A stretch of DNA of 64,000 bases from contig NZ_MLYR01000046.1 in assembly GCF_001866655.1 (NCBI RefSeq), positions 62,001 through 126,000 on the forward strand. Direction: 5' to 3'. A program made the translations under genes and the position numbers. Below, piece after piece: positions 26,618 through 36,851 of this stretch. The DNA is from Bacillus sp. MUM 116 (GTDB lineage: Bacteria; Bacillota; Bacilli; Bacillales; Cytobacillaceae). How positions within the stretch are numbered: the first letter of the stretch is position 1; each line of letters begins with the position of its first letter. The notes below the pieces were generated by a model. The model was not told the origin of the DNA. It made no database searches and was given only the letters and a program-made list of their open reading frames with translations.

Positions 26618-27931
26618 TTATGCTGATTTCCGTTCTTTCACTAATTCATCTTCTTCAAACATATTTTCATTCACTGGAGGTCTTCCAGGAAGAATAAGGT
26701 TAAGTAATACGCCGAAAATAGCTGCTAAGGCCATCCCTTGAATCTGGAATGAGTCAGATACTTTAAGGAATGCTCCGCCAATGCCAAGAACAAGGATGAC
26801 AGATGAAATGACTAAGTTTCTTTTGTCACCAAAATCAATTTTACTATCAACTAACATCCTTAATCCTGAAGAAGCAATAATTCCGAATAAAAGGATGGAT
26901 ACGCCGCCCATAACCGGTGTTGGAATGGTGCTGATTAATGCTGAGATTTTACCAACAAAGCCAAATATGATGGCGAAAACCGCTGCTCCGGCAATCACAT
27001 AAACGCTGTAGATACGAGTAATTGCAAGGACTCCAATATTTTCTCCATAAGTTGTTTTAGGTGGCCCACCAATAAGTGAAGAAATGAGTGTAGCTGTTCC
27101 ATCACCAAGGATCGAGCGGTGTAATCCTGGATCTTTAATGTAGTCATGCCCGACTACTTTGCTTAGGACCAGCTGGTGGCCAATGTGTTCAGATAAGGTA
27201 ACAACAGCAACAGGAACCATTAAGAGTACTAAATCCAAAGTGAATTTTACTTTATAACTTATGAACGGAAACATAAAATCTGGAAGTTCAAACCAATGTG
27301 CTTTTAAAACAGGACTGAAATCAACAATTCCTACGATTAAAGCGTAAATATAACCAACGATGATCCCCCCTAAAATTGGGATGATACTTAACATACCTCT
27401 TAAGTAAATCGAGAAAACAATCGTTGCTGCAAGCGTCACAAGTGCAACAGAGAAATGAAGCAGACTATATTTATGTGTAACTGGATTATTCATCGCCATG
27501 CCAACTGCTGTTCCGGAAATTGCTAAACCAATGACAATGATGACTGGACCAACAACGACTGGTGGCAGCAATTTCATGATCCAACGATAACCTGCCTTAC
27601 TAATAACAAGTGCAACAATTCCATATATGAGCCCGGCCATGAACGTACCGACCATTGCTGCTCCTGGTCCTCCGGCCGTTTTAGCGGCAATAATTGGCGC
27701 GATAAAGGCAAATGATGATCCAAGATAGGCAGGAACTTTAAATTGTGTAATTAAGAGAAAGGCTAAGGTTCCAAGACCACTTGAGATCAATGCAATCGCT
27801 GGACTTAATCCAACTAGATACGGCACAAGAATGGTGGAACCGAACATTGCGAATAAATGCTGTAGACTTAAAGTTAACCATTGTCCCGGTTTCGGAACAT
27901 CTTTTACGCCTAAAATTGGTGAGTTTGCCAT
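26618..27931 (-). CDS. pyrP: Uracil permease
   Basis: Proton-coupled uracil importer of the NCS2 (UraA/PyrP) family. 437 residues with about 12-14 membrane segments; family signature near SEHIGHQLVLSKVVGHD and GGPPKTTYGENIGVLAIT. The start MANSPILGVKDVPKPGQWLTLSLQHLFAMFG is typical. Placed between pyrR and pyrB with an attenuator on each side, so uptake and synthesis are controlled together by UMP. Confidence 0.96.
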   Translation of the reverse strand: MANSPILGVKDVPKPGQWLTLSLQHLFAMFGSTILVPYLVGLSPAIALISSGLGTLAFLLITQFKVPAYLGSSFAFIAPIIAAKTAGGPGAAMVGTFMAGLIYGIVALVISKAGYRWIMKLLPPVVVGPVIIVIGLAISGTAVGMAMNNPVTHKYSLLHFSVALVTLAATIVFSIYLRGMLSIIPILGGIIVGYIYALIVGIVDFSPVLKAHWFELPDFMFPFISYKVKFTLDLVLLMVPVAVVTLSEHIGHQLVLSKVVGHDYIKDPGLHRSILGDGTATLISSLIGGPPKTTYGENIGVLAITRIYSVYVIAGAAVFAIIFGFVGKISALISTIPTPVMGGVSILLFGIIASSGLRMLVDSKIDFGDKRNLVISSVILVLGIGGAFLKVSDSFQIQGMALAAIFGVLLNLILPGRPPVNENMFEEDELVKERKSA

Positions 27932-27986
27932 TTTTTCTCCTCCAGTTTTGCAAAGGTGTTTAACATTAGTTTGGTTCTATTTTTCA

Positions 27987-28096
27987 TTAAAAAACCTCTT
28001 TGTCCATGATGGCACAAAGAGGTTAGAAAATTACCGAATTTTGAATAATAACCCGGTTTTTTCCTCTTTGTCAGCCTCACGGGACTGCATTTAAAA
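27987..28096 (-). promoter_or_regulatory. PyrR attenuator 2 (pyrR-pyrP gap)
   Basis: PyrR-binding loop CAGTCCCGTGAGGCTGAC on the minus strand (28088-28071), followed about 50 bases later by the terminator AACCTCTTTGTGCC...GGACAAAGAGGTTTTTT (28024-27989). It lies directly before the pyrP ribosome site. Confidence 0.92.
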
Positions 28097-28105
28097 AGGA
28101 TATCT

Positions 28106-28760
<655 letters not shown>

Positions 28761-28778
28761 TCATATTCAACTATTGTT

Positions 28779-28808
28779 ATCTTACAATACTTTTCATCCA
28801 AGTGTCAA
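28779..28808 (-). promoter_or_regulatory. Sigma-A promoter of the pyr operon
   Basis: Minus strand TTGACA (28808-28803), 18-bp spacer, TAAGAT (28784-28779). The -35 contains the TGA stop of rluD. It leads into PyrR attenuator 1. Confidence 0.75.
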
Positions 28809-29716
28809 CGATTATTTCGTAAATATTCATGCAGCCGCTCAAAATCATCCGGCAATGGTGCTTCAAATTCCAGATATTCCTGAGTTCTTGGGTGAACAAA
28901 TCCAAGTACCCCCGCATGCAATGCCTGCCCGTCAATATCAAGTGTTTTCTTCGGACCATACTTTGGATCTCCTGCAAGCGGATAGCCGATGTATTTCAAA
29001 TGAACACGAATTTGATGTGTTCTCCCTGTTTCCAATTGACATTCTACAAAAGAATAATCTTTAAAGCGCTCAAGCACATGAAAATGCGTTACCGCATGTT
29101 TTCCGTCATCAACCACAGTCATACTTTGCCGGTCTTTCGGATCCCGTCCAAGCGGAGCGTCAATTGTACCAAAATCATGCGGGATAACCCCATGAACAAT
29201 TGCTTTATATTTGCGGGTTACAGTCTTTTGGACTAATTGATTGACTAAGCTTTCATGCGCCATATCGTTTTTCGCTACCATCAATAGTCCCGAGGTATCT
29301 TTATCAATTCGGTGTACGATTCCAGGACGCAGGACTCCATTGATTCCCGATAAATCCTTGCAATGTGCCATAAGTCCATTCACAAGGGTGCCTGTTAAAT
29401 GACCCGGAGCCGGATGAACGACCATACCTCTTGGTTTATTTACGACCAATACATCTTTATCCTCATAATAAATATCCAAATCCATTTCCTCTGGGATGAC
29501 ATCGAGGGATTCCGGATCTGGAATGGTAATTTCAATAACATCATTTACTGCACATTTATAATTCGTTTTTACCACTTGTCCATTAACAAGAACGTTTCCG
29601 TCCTTTATCCATTGCTGGACTTGTGTTCTAGACCACTCTGAATCAAGGGTTGAAATTACTTTATCAATGCGGTCACCCTTTTGTTCCTCAAGAATGGTGT
29701 GTTCCATTTTCTCCAT
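28805..29716 (-). CDS. rluD: Pseudouridine synthase RluD family (YlyB)
   Basis: Isomerises specific uridines of 23S rRNA. 303 residues from the ATG at 29716, preceded by AAAGGAG at 7 bases; upstream in-frame ATGs fall inside lspA. N-terminal S4 RNA-binding domain (about 8-75, [20 protein letters not shown]), then the synthase fold with the catalytic aspartate in [11 protein letters not shown]. It overlaps lspA by 29 bp and its stop codon is part of the pyr -35 box. Which uridines it modifies is inferred from B. subtilis only. Confidence 0.94.
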   Translation of the reverse strand: MEKMEHTILEEQKGDRIDKVISTLDSEWSRTQVQQWIKDGNVLVNGQVVKTNYKCAVNDVIEITIPDPESLDVIPEEMDLDIYYEDKDVLVVNKPRGMVVHPAPGHLTGTLVNGLMAHCKDLSGINGVLRPGIVHRIDKDTSGLLMVAKNDMAHESLVNQLVQKTVTRKYKAIVHGVIPHDFGTIDAPLGRDPKDRQSMTVVDDGKHAVTHFHVLERFKDYSFVECQLETGRTHQIRVHLKYIGYPLAGDPKYGPKKTLDIDGQALHAGVLGFVHPRTQEYLEFEAPLPDDFERLHEYLRNNR

Positions 29717-30179
29717 AAGATTTCTCCTTTGATTCTCTCTCATCACGCAGCATCGAAATCATTAATAAAATTACACCAATTACTAATGCCGAATCTGCAA
29801 TATTAAATACTGGAAAATTATAACCAAAAATAAACGTATGAATAAAATCGACCACTTCCTTACGAATTACGCGGTCAATAAAATTCCCGATTGCCCCTCC
29901 AAGCATAAAGGAAAGGGAAATCCCCAGCAGCCATTTCCCTTTGGCAGCTTTTTGCAGGTAGTAAATTAAAGCAAAAATGACAACTAATGTGATAACGTAA
30001 AATAGCCACATTTGTCCTTGTAAAATTCCCCATGCAGCTCCTCGATTTCTGTGGGAGGTAATATAAAGAAAATTTTCAATGATGGTGATACTTTCACCAA
30101 ACTGCATTTTACTTACAATTAGCCACTTCGTAATTTGATCCAATACAATAACAAAAATCGCAATTAAGTAATAAAACAC
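29688..30179 (-). CDS. lspA: Lipoprotein signal peptidase II (GTG start)
   Basis: Membrane aspartic protease that cleaves the signal peptide of prolipoproteins. I take the GTG at 30179 ([15 protein letters not shown]), preceded by TGGAGG at 9 bases and matching the Bacillus LspA start; an ATG at 30197 would add six residues. 163 residues, four membrane helices, catalytic Asp pair in GAIGNFIDR and FNIADSAL, and the family [10 protein letters not shown]. Confidence 0.95.
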   Translation of the reverse strand: MFYYLIAIFVIVLDQITKWLIVSKMQFGESITIIENFLYITSHRNRGAAWGILQGQMWLFYVITLVVIFALIYYLQKAAKGKWLLGISLSFMLGGAIGNFIDRVIRKEVVDFIHTFIFGYNFPVFNIADSALVIGVILLMISMLRDERESKEKSYGENGTHHS

Positions 30180-30215
30180 TAAGAAATACCTCCACATTTA
30201 ACATACTTCCTTAGC

Positions 30216-30245
30216 ATTTTAGCATAATAAATGGCGAAACGACAA
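30216..30245 (-). promoter_or_regulatory. Possible sigma-A promoter of lspA-rluD
   Basis: Minus strand TTGTCG (30245-30240), 18-bp spacer, extended -10 ATGCTAAAAT (TAAAAT at 30221-30216). It lies in the ylyA-lspA gap. Confidence 0.5.
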
Positions 30246-30254
30246 TGTGATGGG

Positions 30255-30548
30255 TTAAAAAGAGGAATTTATCGGTTTTTTATAATACTTAACTAAGGAT
30301 TCTGAATCCTTAGTTGTCTTTAACGTGGGGATCATTCTTAATAAATCATCCGGCAATAATTCACCGGAAATTTCACATTGGCCATACTGGCCTTTTTCCA
30401 TTTTTTCCATAGCGAGATTAATGTCTGCAAGCTCTTCCTCCAAAATCGAAGTAATCCACTCCTGCTTGCTCTTTCCTTTTAATGAATATTCAATTTCTTC
30501 TTTTGTTTGACGGAGTTCCAAAAACAGCTTTTCCTGCATGGCATTCAT
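30255..30548 (-). CDS. ylyA: YlyA, DksA/TraR-like RNA-polymerase-associated protein
   Basis: 97 residues, mostly helical, with the TraR/DksA-like EELADINLAMEKMEKGQYGQCEISGELLPDDLLRMIP. Only one cysteine (QCEISG) remains of the usual four-cysteine zinc finger, so it should not bind zinc in the standard way. In B. subtilis YlyA has been reported to bind RNA polymerase and tune SigG-dependent germination genes. SD GGAGG at 8 bases before the ATG. It is followed by lspA and sits beside repeat copy B. Its 3' end carries a 25-bp palindrome, see findings. Confidence 0.85.
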   Translation of the reverse strand: MNAMQEKLFLELRQTKEEIEYSLKGKSKQEWITSILEEELADINLAMEKMEKGQYGQCEISGELLPDDLLRMIPTLKTTKDSESLVKYYKKPINSSF

Positions 30549-30659
30549 AGTTGTTACCTCCGTTTAAATTAGTGTTACCTTATTATCTCCAGGAGGTCAA
30601 AGCTGACACGGGCAAACATTTGACAACCACTACAACAATTAACGGAGGTGGAAAAAATT

Positions 30660-30868
30660 AAAAGCGGAAGCGCTTTGATCAACCCCGACAGCTGCTTGCG
30701 GACCTGACGGTGAAGTCGTTCTTTGACTTCATTGGCATGCCTACATCACTGAATTTTCATCTTTGCAAGCATGCGACGAGGTGAACAGTACTTCCTCGAA
30801 TATTCTTTGCCGCAGGAGCAGGATAGAATAGCGACCTCGAGGGGCTAGGCGCTGAGGCTAGATAAAAT
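30660..30868 (+). repeat. Interspersed repeat, copy B (full length)
   Basis: AAAAGCGGAAGCGCTTTGAT at the left, GGCATGCCTACATCACTG core, TTTGCCGCAGGAGCAG, and GGGGCTAGGCGCTGAGGC at the right. It fills the ylyA-ileS gap (30549-30900) up to the ileS terminator; nothing else is seen there. Confidence 0.9.
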
Positions 30869-30898
30869 TAAAAGCCCTGTGCTTTTCACAGGGCTTAA
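30865..30898 (-). terminator. Terminator after ileS
   Basis: Arms AAGCCCTGTG and CACAGGGCTT (30896-30887 and 30881-30872 on the minus strand) followed by TTTAATTTTA. It lies immediately after the ileS stop and joins repeat copy B. Confidence 0.92.
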
Positions 30899-30900
30899 TC

Positions 30901-33672
30901 TTAAGCTAAATGTGTATAATTTTCTTTTACAACTTGCGCACAGCGTGGGCAAAGTGTTTTATGCTCTGGATCTTGACCAACTTCTTTTGAAACGATCCAG
31001 CAGCGTTCACAGGTCTCACCTTCCGCTTTGGTAACAACAATAGCGGTATTATCCAGTTTAAGCGCATTTTCCGGAGCATCCTCCATAGATCCTGCCACTT
31101 TAAAATCGGAGACAATAAATAACTGTTGTAAGTTTTCGTGAATCGAATCTAAAAGAGCTTTTGTTTTGTCATTTACATAAAGCGTAACTTTTGCTGTTAA
31201 CGATTTTCCAATAACCTTTTCATTTCTGGCTTCTTCAAGTGCTTTTAAAACATCATCGCGAAGTTTCATGAAAGCAGTCCATTTTTCTTCGAGCTCTTTT
31301 GCATTTGCATAATCAACATACTCTGGAAGATCTGTTAATTGAACACTTTCTTCCCGAACAGCAGGGATAAACTTCCAAACTTCATCAGCTGTATGAGAAA
31401 GAATCGGTGAAACCAATTTCGTTAATGCAAGTAAAGACTCATATAATACAGTTTGGATCGCACGGCGTTCATGATTGTCTTTTGCCTCGATATAAAGGAC
31501 GTCTTTCGCAAAATCCAGATAGAAAGCACTTAAATCAAGTGTACAGAAATTATTTACCGAATGATAAATGGCTGAGAACTCATAATTTTCATATGCGTTC
31601 CGGACCGATTTAATCAATTTATTTAATTTTACCAGCATAAATTGGTCAACTTCACGCAGGTTTTCAAAGGCAACTTTATCAGAAGCCGGATTAAAGTCTG
31701 CCAAGTTTCCTAACAAGAAACGGAAAGTATTACGGATTTTTCTGTAAACCTCTGCCACTTGCTTCAAAATCGCATCAGAAACACGAACATCGGCCTGATA
31801 ATCGACTGAAGCAACCCAAAGGCGAAGAATATCGGCGCCAAGCTGATTCATAACCTTTGCCGGTACAACAACATTTCCAATCGATTTACTCATTTTTCTA
31901 CCTTCTCCATCAAGGGCAAATCCGTGGCTTAGCACCCCTTTATATGGAGCTTTTCCAGTAACAGCTACTGCTGTGGATAATGATGAGTTAAACCAGCCGC
32001 GATATTGGTCAGATCCTTCAAGATAAAGATCAGCCGGGCGAACAAGATCTTCTCTTTCAAGTAACACGGCTTGATGGGAAGAACCGGAGTCAAACCAAAC
32101 ATCCATAATATCTGTTTCTTTTGTAAAATTGCCATTCGGGCTGTCAGGATGGGTAAATCCTTCAGGAAGCAAATCTTTCGCTTCACGTTCAAACCAAACA
32201 TTTGAACCAAATTGACGGAATAATTCAGATACATGATTAATGGTTTCGTCAGTGATGATTTCTACGCCATTTTCTGCATAAAATACCGGAATTGGCACAC
32301 CCCAGACACGCTGACGGGAAATGCACCAGTCACCGCGGTCACGAACCATATTGAATAACCGTGTTTCCCCCCAGGCAGGAACCCATTTTGTTTCCTTAAC
32401 CGCTTCAAGGAGTTCATTACGGAAATCCTTAATGGAAGCAAACCATTGTGCTGTTGCACGGAAAATCACTGGTTTTTTTGTTCTCCAATCATGTGGGTAG
32501 GAGTGTGTAATAAACGAAAGCTTTAACAGTGCTCCTTCTTTTTCCAGAGCCTCTGCAATCGGCTTATTCGCTTGATCATAAAATAATCCTTCAAAACCAG
32601 GTGCTTCATTTGTCATATGCCCTTTATCATCCACTGGGCAAAGTACATCTAAACCATATTTTTGCCCGACATAGAAGTCATCTTCTCCATGGCCTGGTGC
32701 AGTATGAACGCATCCTGTACCGGCATCTGTTGTAACATGCTCCCCTAACATAACTAATGAATCACGGCCATATAATGGATGTGCAGCAATAATATTCTCT
32801 AATTCAGAACCTTTTACCTTCTGAATAACTTCTGCATTTTCCCACCCAATCTCTTTTGTAACGGCCTCTAAAAGGGCTTCAGCCACTAAGTATTTATTTC
32901 CGTTTGCCGATACAACTACATAGGTCAATTCTGGATAAACAGAAATTCCCAAGTTTGCAGGAATCGTCCAAGGAGTTGTCGTCCAGATCACAATTTGGGT
33001 ATCGGTATCAAGAACACCTTTTCCGTCCTTCACCTTAAAAGCAACATAAATTGATGGTGACTTTTTGTCTTTATATTCAATTTCTGCTTCAGCAAGGGCA
33101 GACTCACTGGATGGTGACCAATAAACCGGTTTTAAACCTTTATAAATATAGCCTTTTTTCGCCATCTCACCGAATACTTTAATTTGTTGGGCTTCATACT
33201 CCGGTTTTAAGGTAATATATGGGTTTTCCCAATCACCGCGAACTCCGAGACGCTTGAATTGAGTTCGTTGGTTATCAATTTGTTCCAATGCATATTCAGT
33301 ACAAAGCTTTCTGAAATCTGCAACACTCATTTCTTTCCGTTTAACGCCTTTGTTGGTCAACGCCTGTTCGATTGGCAGGCCATGTGTATCCCAGCCGGGA
33401 ACATATGGTGCATGGTAGCCGCTCATCGATTTATAGCGAACGATAAAATCTTTTAAAATTTTGTTAAGCGCATGCCCCATATGGATATCACCATTTGCAT
33501 ATGGAGGACCGTCATGTAGGACAAACATTGGACGCCCTTTCGTCCGCTCCTGCACTTTTGCATAGATATCGACTTCTTCCCATTTCGATTGAATTTCGGG
33601 TTCTCTTTGCGGAAGATTACCCCTCATAGGAAACTCAGTTTTTGGCATTAATAACGTATCTTTATAATCCAT
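30901..33672 (-). CDS. ileS: Isoleucyl-tRNA synthetase
   Basis: Charges tRNA(Ile) with isoleucine, with editing of valine. 923 residues from the ATG at 33672 ([14 protein letters not shown]), which has AGGAGG 7 bases upstream; the longer frame runs into the leader. HMGH signature at 64-67, KMSKS near 595, anticodon-binding domain after it, and a C-terminal zinc finger with CERCW and CPRC. Bacterial IleS1-type length. Controlled by the T-box leader upstream. Conserved next to divIVA. Confidence 0.97.
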   Translation of the reverse strand: MDYKDTLLMPKTEFPMRGNLPQREPEIQSKWEEVDIYAKVQERTKGRPMFVLHDGPPYANGDIHMGHALNKILKDFIVRYKSMSGYHAPYVPGWDTHGLPIEQALTNKGVKRKEMSVADFRKLCTEYALEQIDNQRTQFKRLGVRGDWENPYITLKPEYEAQQIKVFGEMAKKGYIYKGLKPVYWSPSSESALAEAEIEYKDKKSPSIYVAFKVKDGKGVLDTDTQIVIWTTTPWTIPANLGISVYPELTYVVVSANGNKYLVAEALLEAVTKEIGWENAEVIQKVKGSELENIIAAHPLYGRDSLVMLGEHVTTDAGTGCVHTAPGHGEDDFYVGQKYGLDVLCPVDDKGHMTNEAPGFEGLFYDQANKPIAEALEKEGALLKLSFITHSYPHDWRTKKPVIFRATAQWFASIKDFRNELLEAVKETKWVPAWGETRLFNMVRDRGDWCISRQRVWGVPIPVFYAENGVEIITDETINHVSELFRQFGSNVWFEREAKDLLPEGFTHPDSPNGNFTKETDIMDVWFDSGSSHQAVLLEREDLVRPADLYLEGSDQYRGWFNSSLSTAVAVTGKAPYKGVLSHGFALDGEGRKMSKSIGNVVVPAKVMNQLGADILRLWVASVDYQADVRVSDAILKQVAEVYRKIRNTFRFLLGNLADFNPASDKVAFENLREVDQFMLVKLNKLIKSVRNAYENYEFSAIYHSVNNFCTLDLSAFYLDFAKDVLYIEAKDNHERRAIQTVLYESLLALTKLVSPILSHTADEVWKFIPAVREESVQLTDLPEYVDYANAKELEEKWTAFMKLRDDVLKALEEARNEKVIGKSLTAKVTLYVNDKTKALLDSIHENLQQLFIVSDFKVAGSMEDAPENALKLDNTAIVVTKAEGETCERCWIVSKEVGQDPEHKTLCPRCAQVVKENYTHLA

Positions 33673-33727
33673 TTTTCTTCCTCCTGTGATTCTATACATC
33701 AATCATAATAGCCATTTAAAAAATAAA

Positions 33728-33995
33728 AAAACCCTCTCATCCCAATATAGGGACGAGAAGGTTTATTCCCGCGGTACCACCCTTATAGACAGGCACTTAT
33801 CGCACCTATCCCCTTAAGCATTCGTAACGTGAATAATACGCCAAAGTCTACTTTCCTAAAGGAGTTCGACCCGGGACTCAAGGGTGATCTTCCAATTTTT
33901 CACTTTACCAGGCTTCCACCCTCCCCGGTTCGCTAAAAAAGCATTCGAAAAATTGTACTGTCCCTTTCACCGTCATCTTCCATCTAACTAATCTG
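33728..33995 (-). ncRNA. T-box leader of ileS
   Basis: Canonical T-box sequence GGGTGGTACCGCGG on the minus strand (33784-33771) pairs uncharged tRNA acceptor ends. Downstream is a terminator (AACCTTCTCGTCCC...GGGATGAGAGGGTT plus seven U, about 33763-33724). Upstream is a Stem I with AGATCACCC (around 33886-33878), where AUC is the likely isoleucine specifier codon. It activates ileS when tRNA(Ile) is uncharged. Confidence 0.95.
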
Positions 33996-34002
33996 TTAGA
34001 AA

Positions 34003-34032
34003 ATTATATGCTATAACATTACGATTCGTCAA
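34003..34032 (-). promoter_or_regulatory. Sigma-A promoter of the ileS T-box leader
   Basis: TTGACG (34032-34027), 18-bp spacer, TATAAT (34008-34003) on the minus strand. The -35 contains the TGA stop of divIVA. Confidence 0.85.
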
Positions 34033-34544
34033 GCTAATGAATCTTCTTCTTCATGAACTTTAAGTTCTGTAGCATCAATTTCGTACTCTAATAAATGGTC
34101 CCAGTCATCAGTATTTAACATATCTAGCTGAGCTTCAATCAGCATCTTAAATCTTGTCCGGAAAACCTTGGACTGTTTTTTTAAATCCTCTATTTCCATC
34201 GCAATTTTTCGAGCTTTTGATAAGGATTCATTCACAATCCGGTCTGCATTTTTCTCGGCTTCTTTAATAATCAGCTTCGCTTCCTTTTGCGCGCTGCGTT
34301 TTACCTCTTCCCCTGCTTCTTGAGCAATCACAATTGATTTGTTTAATGTTTCTTCAATATTTACAAAATGGCTTAAGCGCTCATTCATTTCAGTCAAACG
34401 ATCTTCCAATTCTTTTTTCTCACGAAGAACTAATTCATAATCCTTAATCACTTGATCAAGAAATTCATTTACTTCATCTTCATCGTAGCCTCGAAAACCT
34501 TTATTAAATTCTTTATTGTGTATATCCAACGGCGTTAAGGGCAT
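34029..34544 (-). CDS. divIVA: Cell-division/polarity protein DivIVA
   Basis: Coiled-coil scaffold that binds curved membrane at septa and poles. 171 residues from the ATG at 34544 (MPLTPLDIHNKEF), with GGAGG 7-8 bases upstream. The membrane-binding loop has Phe17-Arg18 (KGFRGYDEDEV), followed by coiled coil to the end (QVIKDYELVLREKKELEDRL). It follows ylmH and ends in the ileS promoter. Length is normal for Bacillus. Confidence 0.96.
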   Translation of the reverse strand: MPLTPLDIHNKEFNKGFRGYDEDEVNEFLDQVIKDYELVLREKKELEDRLTEMNERLSHFVNIEETLNKSIVIAQEAGEEVKRSAQKEAKLIIKEAEKNADRIVNESLSKARKIAMEIEDLKKQSKVFRTRFKMLIEAQLDMLNTDDWDHLLEYEIDATELKVHEEEDSLA

Positions 34545-34627
34545 GATGCCACCTCCATCAATGTTTGCATCGTATGTATTAAAAGTAATATTCGACAAGG
34601 TTTTCAATTTTCCTGCTGAAATTCAAA

Positions 34628-35401
34628 TTATTTTTGTTTTCCAACATGCATTCGCCATTTTTCTTTCTTTGTTTTGCCATCAATTGACAATATTTTCACT
34701 CTGCCATGTCCACGGACAGAAATTAAATCACCTGCATAACAATCAAACGAAGGGCTTTCGGTTACGGTCCAGTTCACTTTCACTAAACCTTGCTGAATCA
34801 AGAGTTGTGATTTTTGCCGGGACAAATGATGAATTCCGGATACCACCGTATCCAAACGTAAAGAAGAAACAGTCAATTCGCTTTCAACCCAATTATCGTG
34901 AACAGAAATTGCCTGGTCAAGCTTCAGTTCCTTTATTTTTACAGTGGTCCGTCCAATGGATTGCAAATTCAATTTAATATAATCACTAACCTCCTGCGAA
35001 GTAAAAAATTGAACTCTCTCATTTTCAAAAAGTATATCACCGAATTTTCCCCGCTTTAAGCCCAATGACATTAAAGTACCTAAAACTTTTGGATGCTCAA
35101 TTGTCACAAACTTTGCGGGGTATTCAATTTCAAATAATGCAATTTGGAAATCATTGAGATTCTCCGAAAAATAATCAGGGATAATCAATGCTCTTTTTCT
35201 TTCCATTCCGGACTTTCCGCCAAAAATACGGTATTGAATGGAGCCATTTTCCCCAATCAGCACCTTTAAGATATGCTGTTCTCTTGGGTCAAGAAAATCA
35301 GTTAATTTAGGAGCATACGAGGTTTCTACATAATCCTTCCAATGTAATACCTGATCAATAAAATCCCGTTCTTCGGGCCGAAAATGCTGATAAATATTCA
35401 T
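34628..35401 (-). CDS. ylmH: S4-domain RNA-binding protein YlmH (RqcP)
   Basis: 257 residues. N-terminal YlmH fold (about 1-165) and a C-terminal S4 domain (VSSLRLDTVVSGIHHLSRQKSQLLI). In B. subtilis it is RqcP/YlmH, a partner that binds stalled 50S subunits and supports alanine tailing by RqcH; that function is from family knowledge. Both partners, this gene and rqcH, are in this window, about 18 kb apart. It follows ylmG in the divIVA-proximal ylm group. Confidence 0.93.
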   Translation of the reverse strand: MNIYQHFRPEERDFIDQVLHWKDYVETSYAPKLTDFLDPREQHILKVLIGENGSIQYRIFGGKSGMERKRALIIPDYFSENLNDFQIALFEIEYPAKFVTIEHPKVLGTLMSLGLKRGKFGDILFENERVQFFTSQEVSDYIKLNLQSIGRTTVKIKELKLDQAISVHDNWVESELTVSSLRLDTVVSGIHHLSRQKSQLLIQQGLVKVNWTVTESPSFDCYAGDLISVRGHGRVKILSIDGKTKKEKWRMHVGKQK

Positions 35402-35434
35402 AGAAGTCTCCTTACATCCCTTAAAAACCCGGAT

Positions 35435-35698
35435 TTAACCAATCCAACTTTGAACGGCCCTTAAACCAACCGGAGCATAATATAGAACGAAAAATGCCGC
35501 CAAAGGAGAGATGTCCATCATACCAATTGGAGGAATAATCCGTCTGAATGGCTCAAGGAATGGTTCACAAATTCGTGCAAGAAAAGAACCAATTTGCGAG
35601 CTGCTCATATTTGGAAACCACGACATTAAAATATAAATAATTAAAATCCAGCGATAGATTCCAATTAAATCAATTAAAAGAGTAAAAATTAAATTCAT
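35435..35698 (-). CDS. ylmG: YggT family membrane protein YlmG
   Basis: 87 residues with two membrane helices (about 1-25 and 60-80). Between them is the family stretch SWFPNMSSSQIGSFLARICEPFLEPFRRIIPP. YggT proteins are linked to division-septum or membrane processes but no biochemical function is established. It lies between sepF (6 bp upstream) and ylmH, its conserved place. Confidence 0.92.
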   Translation of the reverse strand: MNLIFTLLIDLIGIYRWILIIYILMSWFPNMSSSQIGSFLARICEPFLEPFRRIIPPIGMMDISPLAAFFVLYYAPVGLRAVQSWIG

Positions 35699-35704
35699 TT
35701 CCGC

Positions 35705-36157
35705 TTACCACCTCGTATCTTGAAATTCTCTTTCGTTCATCAATGCTTCTGTAATATTACCTGACACTTCAACATTATCAGGGGTGCATAAAAAAATCCT
35801 ATCGCCAATTTTTTGAATTTCTCCGCTGATGGTATAAACAGCACCGCTTAAAAAGTCTACAATTTGCCGGCCTTGTTCCTTATCAATTCGCTGCAGGTTA
35901 ACAACAACGGCACGGCGATTTTTTAAATGGTCGGCAATTTCCGTCGCCTCAGAGTAGGTTCGCGGTTCGACAAGTATCACCTTTGAAGACTTTTGTACAC
36001 TTTGCAGGCTTACGACATTTTGCGGTTTAACCGGAGGCTTTAGTTGTTTCACCGGTTGCTGAACCGGTTGCTGAACCTCTTCTACGATTTCCTCTTTTTC
36101 ATCATATTCCTCATCTAAAAAGAAAAATGTTTTTAATTTTGATTTTATACTCATCAC
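35705..36157 (-). CDS. sepF: Cell-division protein SepF (YlmF)
   Basis: 150-residue FtsZ-binding protein that forms rings and anchors FtsZ filaments to the membrane. Amphipathic N-terminal start [23 protein letters not shown], a flexible Gln/Pro linker (about 30-52) containing a duplicated VQQP unit, then the globular domain with [19 protein letters not shown] and [24 protein letters not shown]. Overlaps function with FtsA encoded at 42453-43745. Confidence 0.96.
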   Translation of the reverse strand: MMSIKSKLKTFFFLDEEYDEKEEIVEEVQQPVQQPVKQLKPPVKPQNVVSLQSVQKSSKVILVEPRTYSEATEIADHLKNRRAVVVNLQRIDKEQGRQIVDFLSGAVYTISGEIQKIGDRIFLCTPDNVEVSGNITEALMNEREFQDTRW

Positions 36158-36166
36158 AATCCACTC

Positions 36167-36844
36167 CTAATCATCTTCACCGACTAGTGCTGTTCCAATT
36201 CTTACCATCGTCGCACCCTCTTCGATTGCAATCGTAAAATCATTAGACATTCCCATTGATAGCTCTTTACAAGGGGCATAATCCAGATGAAGTTCCTTAA
36301 TTTGATCCCGCAGCTGTCTTAACGCTTGAAAACAATCACGTAGCACATTTTCGTCGTCTGTGAAAGGGGCCATTGTCATTAAACCTTCAACCCGAATATT
36401 TTCAAAAGACTTCAGCTGTTTAATAAAAACGATTGCTTCTTCAGGTGTTAACCCGTGTTTGGATTCCTCTTGAGAAACATTCACCTGAACAAGGCATTTT
36501 ACCGGGTTTTCGGCACGCTTATTGATTTCTTCTGCCAATGAAAGTCGATCCAATGAATGAATATATTCCACTTTTCCGATGATATTTTTTACTTTCCTTG
36601 TTTGTAAAGTGCCTATAAAGTGCCAATTAGGCTTGTCCCCTAACACTTCCCATTTCGCAAGAAGGCCTTCATCCCGGTTTTCACCCAGATTTAAGATCCC
36701 AGCCTCGACTGCCTCCTGTGCTCTTTCTGTACTTACATATTTGGTAACGGCAATTACTTTAATTTCATTCGGGTCACGATTTACTTTACGACATGTTTCT
36801 AGTATTTGCTGATTAATATGTTCAAGTTTTGCTGCTACTTTCAT
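36167..36844 (-). CDS. ylmE: YggS-family PLP homeostasis protein YlmE
   Basis: Pyridoxal-phosphate-binding protein (PLPBP/YggS) that keeps vitamin B6 pools and amino-acid metabolism in balance; not a known enzyme. 225 residues from the ATG at 36844 ([14 protein letters not shown]); the nearest SD, GGAAGGAG, is about 13 bases away, rather far. PLP lysine in IAVTKYVS, family [21 protein letters not shown] and LSMGMSNDF (phosphate site). Confidence 0.94.
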   Translation of the reverse strand: MKVAAKLEHINQQILETCRKVNRDPNEIKVIAVTKYVSTERAQEAVEAGILNLGENRDEGLLAKWEVLGDKPNWHFIGTLQTRKVKNIIGKVEYIHSLDRLSLAEEINKRAENPVKCLVQVNVSQEESKHGLTPEEAIVFIKQLKSFENIRVEGLMTMAPFTDDENVLRDCFQALRQLRDQIKELHLDYAPCKELSMGMSNDFTIAIEEGATMVRIGTALVGEDD

Positions 36845-36851
36845 AAACGAT

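Noticed and set aside
30291-30315. Palindrome in ylyA as a terminator
   Set aside because: It lies within the reading frame and is not followed by a U-run on the coding strand.
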